The notes under the pieces are model-generated. The model was not told the DNA's origin, made no database searches, and saw only the letters and a program-made list of their open reading frames with translations. 64,000 nucleotides of DNA from contig BDSI01000135.1 of assembly GCA_003117195.1 (NCBI GenBank), positions 253,008 to 317,007 of the forward strand, given 5' to 3'. The DNA is from Eudorina sp. 2006-703-Eu-15. Lineage: Eukaryota > Chlorophyta > Chlorophyceae > Chlamydomonadales > Volvocaceae. The position numbers were made by a program, and so were the translations under genes. Positions 47,320-58,135 of this stretch are shown piece after piece (the first letter of the stretch is position 1; every line of letters starts with the position of its first letter).

Positions 47320-49688
47320 AGCACGTACAACACCTCCGTACTGTGTTGTCGTTGCTGCGCGAGCACCAGTTCAAGGCTAAGCTGTCAAAATGCGACTTCA
47401 ATAAATCGGAATTGAAGTTCCTCGGGCATATCGTGAGCCGCGAGGGTCTGAAAGTTGATGCCACTAAAGTCGCGACGGTGCGTGATTGGCCCGTCCCCAA
47501 GGACGTTCGTAAGCTCCGCGAATTCCTTGGATTGGCAAATTACTTCAGACGCTTTATCCAGGGGTACTCGAGCTTAGCAGCTCCCTTGACAGCTCTGACC
47601 GGGTCGAAAGTGCCCTTCGACTGGTCGCCTCGGTGCCAAGCTGCATTCGAGGGCATTAAGACAGCCTTGATCAATGCACCTGTCCTCGCCCTACCCCAGC
47701 TGGATAAATCCTTTGAGGTCTGGTCCGACGCATCGATATACGGTACGGGAGCCGTCCTTATGCAGGACGGACACCCAGTAGCCTACACAAGCCAGAAGTT
47801 CACCAGTGCTGAACACAACTACACAACCACGGATCAGGAATGCCTCGGAGTCATTCACGCTTTGACGGAATGGCGCTGTTACCTAGAGGGTTGTGAGTTC
47901 ACTCTGGTTACGGACCACCACCCCTTGGTTTATTTGCATGAGCAGCGCGGAGCTGGGTTGCTGTCTCGCAGACAGGCACGCTGGATGGAATACCTTCAGC
48001 GGTTCAACGGTATGAAATGGGAATACCGTCCAGGGCGTATCAACGTGGCTGACCCCCTCAGTCGGATCCATGACACGGTGCTAACGGTGCTTGCCGGGGC
48101 CCTAACGGTTGGCGACCTTGGCAAACGGATACGTGGAGGGTATGCTGGAGACCCTTGGTTCTCAGGAAGAAAACCGAAGGCAGCACGGATGCAGTTAAAA
48201 AGACGGGAAGATGGGTTCTGGTACAAGGGAGATCAGATAGTCGTACCCAATGACCCCGCGCTGCGCACGTCAATTATTCAGGAGTACCATGACACTCCGT
48301 TCAGTGGGCACCGTGGTGCAAATCGCACCCAGGAAGCAATCGCGCGAACGTTCTGGTGGCCTGGCCTCCACACAGACGTACAACGATACGTTGCAGCTTG
48401 CCCTTCGTGCCAGCAAAACAAGCCCCTAAACAGGAAGCCGGGGGGCCTACTGCGTCCTCTCCCGATTCCACAGGGAGTGTGGGAAAGCGTGTCCCTGGAT
48501 CTGATCACACAGCTGCCAACCACCAAAAACGGGCATGACGCTGTCGTTGTGTTTGTGGACCGGCTCAGCAAAATGACCCACTTTGCTGCCACGCACACCA
48601 GCGCCACGGCGGAAGACTTGGCACGCCTATTTGTGTCCACTGTCTTCAAGCAACACGGACTACCCAGAAACTTAGTCTCAGACCGCGATCCACGGTTCAC
48701 GAGCAAATTCTGGAAGGAAGTAACGCGCCTGCTTGGGACTCATTGCTATATGAGTACGGCGTTTCATCCACAAACAGATGGCCAGACCGAGCGGATGAAC
48801 CGACTCCTAGAGGAGACACTCAGGCACTACATTGGTCCCACACATGATGATTGGGAAGACCACCTGCCGCTTGTGGAGTTCGCGATAAACAATGCTTGGC
48901 AGGAGTCTATTGGCACCACCCCGTTCTTATTGAACGGTGGGAGGCAGCCGCGTACCCCGGCTGACCTTGGGTTACAAAGTAATGTGCCTGGCGCTGTACG
49001 ATTCGAGTCCAGCCTCCGTGAACGACTCGCGAGAGCAAAGGCGTGCCTGCAAGTCGCGCAGGAACATCAGAAGAAGCATGCCGACAAGCGACGGAAAGCT
49101 GTCGCCTTCTCTGAGGGTCAAGAGGTGTTGCTCAATACGAAGAACATTACGTTCAAGTCCCCTGGGACGCGCAAGCTGATGCCGCGTTGGATCGGTCCGT
49201 ACCGTATAGAGAAGATGGTTGGATCCGCGGCCGCCAAACTCAGTTTGCCAGTAGACATGAAGATACACCCAGTGTTCCACGTTTCGTTGCTGAAACCTTA
49301 CAAGCGGGATGGCCGGACTCCGCCACCACCGGCCTTCACAATCGGTGAAAATGAGTACTGGATGGTAGATGATATCGTGGATCACCGAGATGTCAGTGCC
49401 GGTCGGGGCCGATACAGGCGCGAGTATTTTGTCAAATGGCAGGGCTTCCCACCTTCTGAAAACAGTTGGGAGCCTGACGACTCGCTACGAGAGTCCGCCC
49501 CGGTGGAACAGCTGGTGGAAGCATACGAAGCCCGCCTGCCTGAGGCGAGCCGCAAGGAGCATTGTCATGCTGCGCTCAAGGCGCAAAAACAGGAAAAACG
49601 GGCCAGGGAAGTGGCCCCTCCGCCTCAACAGGAGAAGCAAGATGCCTCGGCCGTTCCGCAGCCGCCGTTGGGTAAACAACAACGGTAA
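47320..49688 (+). pseudogene. pol: Pol of gypsy element 2, 3' part (RT end, RNase H, integrase, chromodomain)
   Basis: Coding resumes with EHVQHLRTVLSLLREHQFKA, exactly continuing the RT across the insertion. RNase H shows FEVWSDASIYGTGAVL. Integrase has the zinc motif (YHDTPFSGHRG, CPSCQQNK) and a DDE core in SLDLITQLP, VSDRDPRFTSKFW and HPQTDGQTERMN. The C-terminus is a canonical chromodomain: EYFVKWQGFPPSENSWEPDD. A Lys/Gln-rich tail ends with the stop at 49686-49688. Apart from the insertion this half is intact, so the element was probably functional when hit. Confidence 0.95.
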
Positions 49689-49741
49689 ATGGCTGATGGC
49701 TGATGACCCCTGGGCCACAGAGCTCTCGGGACGTTCGCTTC

Positions 49742-49754
49742 AGAGGGGGGGGAG
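49742..49754 (+). promoter_or_regulatory. Polypurine tract of gypsy element 2
   Basis: AGAGGGGGGGGAG directly precedes TGTAACG of the 3' LTR. It has the same composition and position as in element 1. Confidence 0.85.
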
Positions 49755-50151
49755 TGTAACGCGGATGTTACGGACTTAAGAAATACTTAAGGACGTAGGC
49801 ATCGCGACACAAAGCCACAGAGCTATCGGCCTGGGAAGCCGTATACGGTTATGACCGTATATGGGAAGGACCGTAGGCCTTGCCTATTTAGGATCACCTT
49901 CAAGACACCTTCCACTACGGGGCGTACGTCGTGGTAGGGTATATGGTATCACGCGCTACATGCCGTAGTACGGCACTAGGCCTGAGCGAGGGCCTAGGCG
50001 CATAAAGGCTCGCACGGGTAGGGCGGGTGCCGTCGCTATTACGCCTAGCGGCTGAGGATCGTTTCCTCACTACGCCAAGACGACTAGAATCTGATCCTAC
50101 GCTTCCGCAGTGGTTACACTTGTACGCTAAGTACCCACACGCGTCGTTACA
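49755..50151 (+). repeat. 3' LTR of gypsy element 2
   Basis: 397 bp. It differs from the 5' LTR by a 2-bp deletion near 50033 and 14 extra bases (ACGCCAAGACGACT) near 50072-50085, plus at least one substitution. It is followed by GAAAA. Confidence 0.95.
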
Positions 50152-50180
50152 GAAAAGGTCTTACAGTGGTCAAACGCCAT
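50152..50180 (-). CDS. Start of ORF1 of the outer YR retroelement (separated by the gypsy insertion)
   Basis: On the minus strand ATG at 50180 gives MAFDHCKTF. The next codon is completed at 38834, reading SDCDRELEKY. The continuity across 11.3 kb of inserted DNA, once one GAAAA is discounted, proves the order of insertion. Confidence 0.85.
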
Positions 50181-50250
50181 CGTGGCGACGCAAACGCTCG
50201 TCGGGCACTCAAGCTGCTAACTTAATCCGTAATGAAGATACGATAACAGC

Positions 50251-50521
50251 AAAACAAAGGCCTCCGAATAACGCGAGCACGTCTGTCTGTCCACACTGCT
50301 CTAGAGGTCAGAGTACGTTAATCTCGCTAATTTGTAGCGCCAAGGCTCCTCACGTGAAGTGCAAGGCGCGACGTCTAAACCGGCAACAATTTACCGCTCA
50401 ACCCAGCGCGGCTCGCAAGCGGTGGTCACAGTACGGCCCATCCTCTGCCGTACCCGTACCAAAGCACGGCTGTTAACTCGTCTGCAAACCATATTTTCGG
50501 ATTAACCTAAAATCTAATTTT
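50251..50521 (-). repeat. 271-bp terminal repeat, 5' side of the outer YR retroelement
   Basis: Matches 34310-34580 with one mismatch. It lies 70 bp upstream of the ORF1 start, so it should contain the promoter of the element. Confidence 0.93.
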
Positions 50522-51930
50522 CAGTGCAGCCCCCTTGCGCGGCGGGGGGCGGCCGCCCCCCGCCGCGCCGGTCAGCCGCAGCCGCGTGTGAGCTCTGATG
50601 CAGCTCGATCGTAGGTAGGAAGACTGACGCGCCGCACCGGTGCACGCAGTGCACCGCACGCGGCCATGTCCTCACCTGGCTGGATCACATCCCATCACAT
50701 CCCACACGCCACTTCCCAGCGCGGCGGGGACGGCTGGCGCCGCCCCACCGCGCCAGTTACAGTGCAGTCCGTGTGAATTCCGTGTGCAGCCCAGATGCAG
50801 CCTATGGAAAGGCGCAGCCCCATGCATCCCATCTGAGTTTACACGCAGCTCACACGCAGCTTCCCAGCCAGCACCACACGCAACTGCCAGCTCCCACTCG
50901 TGCGCCACGCCAACCGCCAGCCACCACCCCCGGACCTCCGCCGTACACCTATGCACTCATGTCGCTTCGCAGCCGGTCTCCCGTGCAACTTCCAGCTCCC
51001 AGCCGTACAGCTACCCGACTCATGCCAACGACCCGTGTGCGTGCCCCCAGGCTCGGCAGCTTCCCAGCCGGCCCTCCATACGACTACCAGCTCCCACCCA
51101 CGGCAGCTACCGACACCCAACCGCAGCTCCTGTACGGCTGAGGGGGGTGGGGGTGCCGTACACGAGTTAGTTGGGGGTTAGTCGGAGCTGTCCTAGAACA
51201 TACATTATACTATTTTTTTCTTCCTTGTCCCGGCCATCTTCCCTCCCACTGGAACCCGGCTTGCCCTGCACCATTCCCCCTCCACCATGCCCCGACCCCC
51301 AGTGTTCCCGGTGGTGTCTCTATCTGCCATCTCCACCTCAACGCAGCCTCCACTGGAGGTGGCACCTATTCACCAATGCGATCCACATCCAACCATGCCT
51401 TCACACATCCCTGCCTCTTAAAAGGCCCTTCATCACGTGCATCCATGCCCTACATAGTCTAAGATGTGCACATATATATACACCAGTATGCACCAACTGG
51501 CCGCCTTGCTTAAGCCTTGCTTAGCCGCTAGCCCCCGCAGCTGCTGTGCTCCACAAGTGCTCCCCCATCCAGCAGCCACGCCAGCCTCTCCTGGGGAGAA
51601 AGGTGGTTGTAAAGCTATCACTGACATACTAACAACGTTGTGCAAATAACGTTAAAGTACAGTTACTCAGAGTAGCAAATAAAAAGAGGACTACGCCAGA
51701 TAGTCGAACGAAGTCCCACAAGCCTATCATCCCTAGCAGGTCGCATTAACTAAAATCAAATCCTATTTAAGGCAAGCGTCACTTTGGGCTGTGCAGCCTA
51801 ATGTTTGCAGAACTTACGTTCTCCAATTAGCACGGCGCTTGCTACCGGAGTGGTCGTCTCGCACCATGTCTCGACCCAGGACAGATGCAATGAAGACTGC
51901 AGCGGAATAACGTTAATGGGTTCATTGATA
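50522..51930. other. Low-complexity and unique non-coding stretch
   Basis: 50540-50590 is a G/C-only patch. 50820-51120 holds degenerate CAGCTCCCA/CGCAGCTTCCC repeats that make several frames open on both strands. From 51180 the DNA is more ordinary, with no supported gene. A short AT-rich tract is at 51640-51780. Confidence 0.5.
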
Positions 51931-51933
51931 CAT

Positions 51934-53157
51934 GAATGAATGAATGAATGAACGTTACAGCGGACCCCAAAGGGATCACCGGTGTATACCAGGGCAAGCC
52001 CCAGCAGGCCCCACCGCCAAGGCGGCAGGACACCTCCACACCTCAACGCCGCACCCAAAAACACACCGGGCCATGACCCCACCCAGCCAGACACCGAAGC
52101 AAGCAGAGGCGCGCAGCGGGGCAACACTACCAAAGGGAGAGGCACAGCAGACGGCAGAATCCCCAGAAGTGGATAAAGCCAAGCACAGGGGAGGTCGCCC
52201 ACACAGGCACCCCATCACCCAGCTACCACCACCCCTGAGGCACCCATCGCTGCACCCTCTCGAGGTCTTGGAAGACCCACGCCTGGCTCGTGACACTGCC
52301 CAGCGACCGCTAGTGGAGCAGCCCGCATCAGAAGAAACACCTAGGCCAAGCAATAACACACCAACGGGAGCCCTGCCTCCTACCCAATCTGGGGGCAGGC
52401 CAGGTCCCCAACTTGAGCCCCGGGTCGGACAACCCGAATACAAACAGGTGGAGGGCGGGGAACCCGTGCCTCATCCCTCATCAGGAGCAGGCCCCGCACA
52501 CCGCAAGACTCCCCCCGACACTTGCAAAAAAGGGTGGAAGGGGCCCACCGAGGTCCATCCACGTCTCGGGAGGCCCAACTGGGCAAACCCGTGAAGGCGC
52601 CTCCAAAAGTCAGCGATTGCGCGCCGCTCCCCTTGCTCTGCCAATTCCGGTCCCGGCCGTACAGTCGTACCCTGACCAGGTGCTGACCGCCGCAGGGCGG
52701 CCGCCATGAATCGGCGACCAGTCTCCATGGCCGCGATCGCGGCCAACACCACCACATCCCATACACATTGCTCCACGGGTGGCGGGGGTTCCGCCAGCCA
52801 GACATGCGTCCTCCGTATCCGTGCCCTTAGGCGCGATTCCATCTGACCCACCACCGCCTGGGCCACCCGGCACGACCAGAAATGGTGCTGGCGGGGTGTT
52901 TCTGTCCCCCCGCCTTCCGTTGGGTATCCACCGCATCCACACCGCGCCACCCTCGCGTGGCGCATATGGGAATTGCCCAACAACGGGACGCCATCGACTG
53001 CAAGGCGCCAAAAGGCCTCCTTATGCTCATTTTTGGGCGGGGCCCCAGCGCGAAGCGCGTTCGGGGGGCCCCGCCACCTAGGATTGCCCATGTCCGTGTG
53101 TGTGTGCCGTGCGTGGCTAACGGCAAAACGTTCATTATCCGCTAAACTAATTCGCAA
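51934..53157 (-). mobile_element. 5'-truncated LINE with zinc-finger end and (GAAT)n tail
   Basis: The minus-strand frame 52471-53157 ends a LINE-type ORF2: NEHKEAFWRLAVDGVPL, then CGCGGYP and RQHHFWSCRVAQAV, the C-x-C...H-H...C zinc motif found after LINE reverse transcriptases. About 530 bp of 3' untranslated sequence follow and end in a GAAT repeat (51934-51953), equivalent to (ATTC)n in element orientation, as in several green-algal L1-like elements. The RT itself is missing. The same 3' end occurs at about 60950-61025 in the opposite orientation. Confidence 0.65.
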
Positions 53158-53510
53158 TGTTTGTCATATTAATTGTCCTCTATTGCAAGGTATCCTTGGT
53201 TTGGCTGAAAAAAACTCTTTGCGCACAAACGGTCAAAGTAAAGCTCCGCGGTCTCCATGGACCCGAGTCAACATCCACCCAACGCCTCTCGCGTTCATTT
53301 TTGTTGCAACAGGTGCCGTGTGATGAATACTTGGATTAGGGGCAGGTGGCGCGTGCTAAATTGAACTTCCATAGTGTTCTGATGTTTGAACATCAAGATG
53401 CCACCAACACCAAGATTTGCCTTTCTGTTTTGCCAGATGAATACAATTCAACATTATGTTTTGAATCAAAGTTTCAAGATGCAAAGGGATAGCATACCGA
53501 GTACCAACGA
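53158..53510. other. Unassigned stretch between the LINE and the Kangaroo-like element
   Basis: AT-rich relative to its neighbours, with short frames only. The 5' truncation point of the LINE probably lies at its start. Nothing else is seen. Confidence 0.45.
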
Positions 53511-53572
53511 GTTTTCTGCAAAGACTCCATTACACCGCTAGAGCCCCACCGGGGCGATAATAAACAATGCAG
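53511..53572 (-). repeat. Split repeat B2 of the Kangaroo-like element
   Basis: Begins GTTTTCTGCAAAGACTCC and matches 53809-53871. It is the outermost 3' segment of the element. Confidence 0.9.
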
Positions 53573-53811
53573 GGCCGGAGAAGGGCGAGGACGCACCGAC
53601 GATGGACAATAACAAACGGCCAACACACAGCCGCAACAAAAAGTCCAACGCCAGCACAGCCCGTAGCGCTACGATGATCTCCGAAAAGTACCAAACACTG
53701 ACGCTTCTGCGTCCCAACAGGAGCCACCCGGCTCCAGAACCACAGACGCTCGTCTGTCGTATATTGCAGAAAACCTTGGTTTTCCTCACAAGCTCGGAAA
53801 ACCTATACGTT
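53573..53811 (-). repeat. Split repeat A2 of the Kangaroo-like element
   Basis: 239 bp, matching A1 at 58136-58374. It ends CCTATACGTT on the plus strand, where the short overlap with B1 begins. Confidence 0.92.
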
Positions 53812-53897
53812 TTCTGCAAAGACTCCATTACACCGCTAGAGCCCCACCGGGGCGATAATAAACAATGCAGGGCCGGAGAAGGGCGAGGACGCACCGA
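53809..53897 (-). repeat. Split repeat B1 plus 26 bp of A
   Basis: Matches B2 and then continues for 26 bp with the first bases of A (GCCGGAGAAGGGCGAGGACG and on), so the 298-bp B-A unit is partly tandem. It lies just downstream of the recombinase stop codon. Confidence 0.9.
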
Positions 53898-53923
53898 ACC
53901 TTCAATTATTACGGGGGGAGCCG

Positions 53924-55268
53924 TCAGTACTCCAACACCCCGGTAACGCCCCTCCGCGCCTCCTGCGAATCCTTCAGGTACGGCAGCATCGCCTCCCGTG
54001 AGCGCCAGCCCCCATGGGCCTGAAACAGGCGCTCGTCCACTCCCCGCGCCGCCACCGCCGACACCCCCCCCGAGCGCAGACTGTGCAGCCCAAAGCGCGC
54101 CTGGGCCACATCCTTGGGGACCCCTTGAACCTTGGCCACGTACGACAGGACCACCCCGCGCATTTTGCCGTACGCGACGGGCCGCGGCAGGAACACGGAC
54201 GGCGCCCCGCGGTTTCGCGCCTTGTGCCCATCCCAGTCCCGGAAGAGTGGGTCTTCCGGTGCCCACGCACGCGGCCGACGCCAAATAGCGCCGCAGTAGC
54301 GCCACCGGGCACACCTCCGAGGTACCCGCTCTGATGACCACCACGTTCCCCTCCCGGAACTGGTCGTTTTTGCGCTGACTCAGAAACAGCTCTACCTGGT
54401 CTGGCCCCAAGCGCGTGTCCCGCACCAGGAGGCGCTGCGCGTCATCATACCGCAGGAACCCCGCAAAGCACACCATCACATACGCCGCAATCATGATCTC
54501 GTGCGTGCGCGGCGTGCCCTCCAACAGCATGCGTGCGATCGCCGTCACTTCCTCCAACGTTAGGGGCTCCTTCCGGTTCCGCACCAGTAACCCGAGCTGC
54601 CGCTTGGCCGCCGCCCGCACGTTCTTACAGAGGACGTGCTTCGTAGGCGGCACCGTGACGCCCGCCAGTTCGTGGTGCGTGAAAATGGCGGCGCTGGCAG
54701 TTTTGACCACCGCGTATGACGCGGCCGACTGCGCCACCAACGTCAGGAACATGGCCACCGCTGCTGGATGCGCGGGCAGGGCCGTGTACTGCCCCTCCGC
54801 GCAAAACTTGCAGAACGCCGCCCACGAGCCGTGGTACTGCGCCAGTGAGGACTGCGCGCGAGAGCCCAGCATCATCCGCTGTGTCGCTTTCCACAGCCCC
54901 GCGTGCGCGGGGTGGACTGGCAACTGCGTGCCCCGTCCGCAGGGGCCGGCGTGCGACTCTGTGGTCGGGGTCGGGAGGGGTTGTTTCAGGACAACGTCGG
55001 GCCCGGCAGGGTCCGGCGGCGTGCCCATTCGCCCCGGAACGAGACCCGTAGGGCCATGACCCTCCACCTCGGCGCACCCGCTGCTTCCCGGTTCCCAGAC
55101 GCCGGGCCCGACCGAAACAATTCCGCTGCCCCCGGCAGGGCCACCGCGCCCACTACCGCTGGGGACCACCGGCCCTCGGCGGGGCACAACAACGGCCACC
55201 ATACCGCCGACGGCCACACCGGGATAATCACCGTGGCTACCGCCCTCTGCTCCTCCAGGAAACGCCAT
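53924..55268 (-). pseudogene. Tyrosine recombinase of the Kangaroo-like element, one frameshift
   Basis: The frame from about 54940 to 54260 encodes the core-binding domain (MMLGSRAQSSLAQYHGSWAA) and the first half of the catalytic domain, with box I in MVCFAGFLRYDDAQRL. Near 54260 it shifts by one base into 53924-54196, which continues EDPLFRDWDGHKARNRG and then FGLHSLRSGGVSAVA (His, Arg), QAHGGWRS and MLPYLKDS (Tyr nucleophile). All catalytic residues are present. The frame extends upstream to 55268 as overlap with the RT ORF, probably without meaning. It circularises or integrates element DNA. Confidence 0.88.
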
Positions 55269-56770
55269 AACCGGCCTATCAACGCGAATGGGGGGTTACA
55301 CCAGTTGTTCTCCCCCGCCCACTGCTGCGCGAAGCAATCCACCGCCTCTGTCCCCGGGCAGTGAAACAGCGAATTGAAGCGCCGCAGCTGTGTGTTACGG
55401 TCCGACGCGAAACGATCCACGGTGTGCGGACCCCAACGGGTGTCCAGCTGCCGGAACAACTCCGGCAGCAGCTGCCAGTCGCAGCTCTCCCGGATCTTGC
55501 TGAAGAAATCCGCCACCTCGTTCTGCTCCCTTGGAATCCACGCGACCGACAGTTGCACCCGGGCGGCTTTGCACCACCAGAACACTTTTAGCGCGATCGC
55601 CTGCAAGTGGGCCCCCTTGCTCCCCTTCGTCGCAATGGATCGCGCGTTGGTACTGTCCGTCAGGACGTGCACCCTCTTGCCCCGAAGCCGACCCTCCAGG
55701 GCTTGCAGCGTGTACAGCAACGCAAGCATCTCCCGCATGGCGGACGATTCCTTCCTCTCCTCCGGGGACAGGTAACCGTGGGCCACCGCCTGACCCGCCA
55801 TGACCCCCGCCCAAGCGAAGTCGCTGGCGTCCGTCCGGACCTCGACTGCTGCCGTGCCGGCCAGCCTCACTATTGGGGCTGCCAGGGCTTCCCGTGGCAG
55901 CCCCTCCCAGAAGCACAACTCCTCCCTCACTCCCTCCGTGACTATCACGTCACCGTTCCAGCCCTCTTTTTCCCTTAGAGAGGCTTCAAATGCCCGGGTG
56001 AACAGGCGAGCGAGCGCCCCCATCACCAGCTGCATGCTGACCGCGTGGCCAATTACCCTGGCCATTGCCCGCGCGGGCACGGACTCCCTGCCCTTAATAA
56101 CGGCCTGCACAGCCTCCTGGAACGCCTCCCACCGGTCTTCCGGGATGGTGAAGGTCATCGTCACCGAGTTAATCACGAACCCAAGACAGCGAATCTCGGT
56201 GACTGGAACTAGCTGACTTTTGCTGAGGTTCACCCCGAGTCTCGCATTGCAGAACTCCTCCAGGAGGGCCTCCCGCTGCTGCACCGCGCCTGCTTGGTCC
56301 CCCCCAAGCAAAAACAAGAAGTCGTCCAGGTAGTTCAAGACCCGGAAACCCTTGTGCCGCAAATACGCGCAGAACTCCCGCATCAGCTTCGAGAAGCCCC
56401 AAGGTGCTGATTTCATAGATTTCAAACCGAACGGCAACACCGTGAAGACGTAGTACTTCCCTCGCCACTCAAAACCCAAATACTCATGCGCCGCATCATT
56501 CATCCGAAGCTGCTAGTACGAGTTGGTCAGGTCGATGCCTACCATGAGGTCCCCCGGCCGCATCAGGGCCTCCAGATCTGCCAAACGTTCGTACTTAAAC
56601 TTTGGGCAGTGCAAGGACTTATTCACATGCCGGCCGTCCAACAGGACCCTAAACTTTCCCAGCTGCTTCTTGGGGATGACGTTGAGCGGCAACACGCACT
56701 TAGGGGGTAACGGCCCCTCCCACTCCCGGGCTGCCCCTGCTGCCAGAAACTCTGCAAGAGTCGCATCCAT
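54986..56770 (-). pseudogene. RT-RNase H-methyltransferase ORF of the Kangaroo-like element, one nonsense codon
   Basis: RT begins in 56513-56770 (FLAAGAAREWEGPLPPKCVL; NVIPKKQLGKFRVLLDGRHV). A TAG at 56513-56515 interrupts it between LTNSY and QLRMNDAAHEYLGF in the same frame. The main frame continues with LPFGLKSMKSAPWGFSKLM and NYLDDFLFL. RNase H shows EVRTDASDFAWAGV and VLTDSTNARS. Residues about 352-440 of the main frame form the Dam-like methyltransferase module: WGPHTVDRFASDRN, FNSLFHCPGTEAVD, NNWCNPPFALIG, VIIPVWPSAVWW. Here the NPPF catalytic motif is complete. The end of the frame past about residue 440 overlaps the recombinase ORF. Confidence 0.9.
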
Positions 56771-56779
56771 GTACTCTGC

Positions 56780-57300
56780 GTGCTCCTTCGACCCTGGGTG
56801 GTTTGGCTGTTGTCGCCGTGGGGCGGGGTTCTTCGCATCCTCCTAAACCAGGGGGAAGCCGTTCTTCACCCACCGCCTTGTCCACTTGCTGGCACAGATA
56901 TTCTTGAGCCAGAACTCCTTACGGGCGTTGATCTGCCCAGACGCTGCCGCGTGGCCCCCTCGCTTTCGCGTGCATCATTTCCTTCCTCCCACAGGTCATC
57001 TGCGGTTACAAAATCGGAAGGCAACCGACACCACGGGCCTTCAGACGTTCCACGTCTCACAGACAAGTGCTGTCGCACTGTCCTCACTGCCTCTGTGGGC
57101 CAAAGCCTCTTTGGGCCAACGGTAGGCTGCAGCCTGACCGGTCACTGGGCTTCCTGCCCTTGTCCACGGTTTCCGAACGTCCGTTCGCTACGGTTCTCCG
57201 CCGTGAGATCCTGACAGCTGCTGCCGTGATCCCGGCGACCGCACCACGCACCCACCGCCTGAGCATGCTGCGGTGACCCCCCGTACGTCCACCTTCCCTC
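56780..57300. other. Segment between gag and RT of the Kangaroo-like element
   Basis: No continuous minus-strand frame joins the gag zinc knuckle to the RT start. It should contain the linker or the RT N-terminus, decayed or frameshifted. Frames on the plus strand here are shadows. Confidence 0.4.
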
Positions 57301-57302
57301 CA

Positions 57303-58132
57303 TTACTTCTTATTGGGGCACTCCTTCGAGAAGTGCCCCGCGACGCCGCACGAATAACAGTAACGCGGAGGCGGAGCCTGCGGCGCGGCCGCTTGCTGCA
57401 CCCGCCGGATCCCCACACCCACGCCCTGCGACTGCTGCGCGCCCCCAAAGCTTCCTGACGAAGATCCTCCCGTTCCCCCAGACTTAAACTTGGCCTTGCC
57501 CTTGCCCTTGCTGGACTTCGCGGTCAATTCAGCCGCCTTGATAGCCGCTTTCAGCTTCTTCTGCTCCTCCTCGGTTTGCGCGTACGCAGCCCCTTAGCTT
57601 GGAGCCCCTTGACCACCTCCCAGCCGTGGTTATAGGCTACCACTAGGTCCTTAGCCGCTCCCACGAAGGCCTTCTCACCCTCGGCAATCGCCTCCTCCAC
57701 CTTCTTCATTTTGGTGGGGCGCTCCTGCGCCGCAGCCTCCTTCAAGTCCGCTACGGCGTCCTTGACATCTTGCAGCGAGTTCCATAGGTCGACCAGCTTG
57801 TCGCGCTGGCCCAGCAGGGATTTGTTGGTCTTTCCCTCACTGACACCGAAGTCGCACTTGTAAAAGGGAAGCTCCTCCCGGTGGCGTTTTGGCGGGATTT
57901 CCGGCGATGCGCGCTGCCGTTGGAGCTGGTTGGCCTCGGCTAGCTTCTGTTCCGCTGCCAAAAAAGCATTGTATGCTTTCTCCTCCGCCTCCTCAAGGAT
58001 CGCACCCGGGTCCTCCTTCAGTTTCTCCATAACTGCCTTCACTGCTGCATTCTGTGCCAGCGAGGTCAATCGCTTCTGACGATTCGAAATAATGTCGTCA
58101 ATTGACTGAGCTCGGTCCTCGTTTTCCGCCAT
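57303..58132 (-). pseudogene. gag: Gag-like ORF1 of the Kangaroo-like element, one frameshift
   Basis: ATG at 58132, four bases inside the A1 repeat boundary, gives MAENEDRAQSIDDIISNRQK. Long charged helices follow (EEAEEKAYNAFLAAEQKLAE; KMKKVEEAIAEGEKAF). Near 57590, at a GGGG run, the frame shifts by one base and continues AAYAQTEEEQKKLKAAIKAA to a Gly/Ser-rich part and the zinc knuckle CYSCGVAGHFSKEC (CX2CX4HX4C), stopping at 57303. The protein would bind element RNA. The frame upstream of 58132 to 58189 belongs to the repeat and is not needed. Confidence 0.85.
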
Positions 58133-58135
58133 AAT

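Larger units (their letters stand above)
38835..50156 (+). mobile_element. Chromodomain Ty3/gypsy element 2, nested in the YR retroelement
   Basis: LTRs at 38840-39224 and 49755-50151 are flanked by the 5-bp duplication GAAAA (38835-38839 and 50152-50156). Order on the plus strand: primer-binding site, gag, pol (methyltransferase-like, protease, RT, RNase H, integrase, chromodomain), polypurine tract. RT is split by a 3.8-kb DNA element after the YLDD region. LTRs differ by two small indels (2 bp and 14 bp) and at least one substitution, so this insertion is older than element 1. Gag-pol is in one frame apart from one frameshift and two stop codons. It interrupts codon 10 of the host element's ORF1. 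Confidence 0.95.
34310..50521 (-). mobile_element. Tyrosine-recombinase retroelement (DIRS/PAT-like), split by a nested gypsy element
   Basis: A 271-bp sequence stands at both ends in direct orientation (34310-34580 and 50251-50521) with one mismatch seen. Inside, on the minus strand, lie an ORF1 start (50180), RT-RNase H-methyltransferase-like ORF (35961-38054 plus 36104-36511) and PHD-recombinase (34835-36096). Removing the gypsy insertion and one copy of its 5-bp duplication restores ORF1 across the gap and leaves an element of about 4.9 kb. That is the same size as the Kangaroo-like element at 53.5-58.4 kb. YR retroelements integrate through a circular intermediate and make no target duplication; none is seen. 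Several frameshifts suggest an old copy. Confidence 0.85.

Noticed and set aside
51944..52594. 216-codon plus-strand frame over the LINE 3' region
   Set aside because: It is antisense to the LINE 3' UTR and zinc-finger end, and its start is in sequence shared with another LINE copy.
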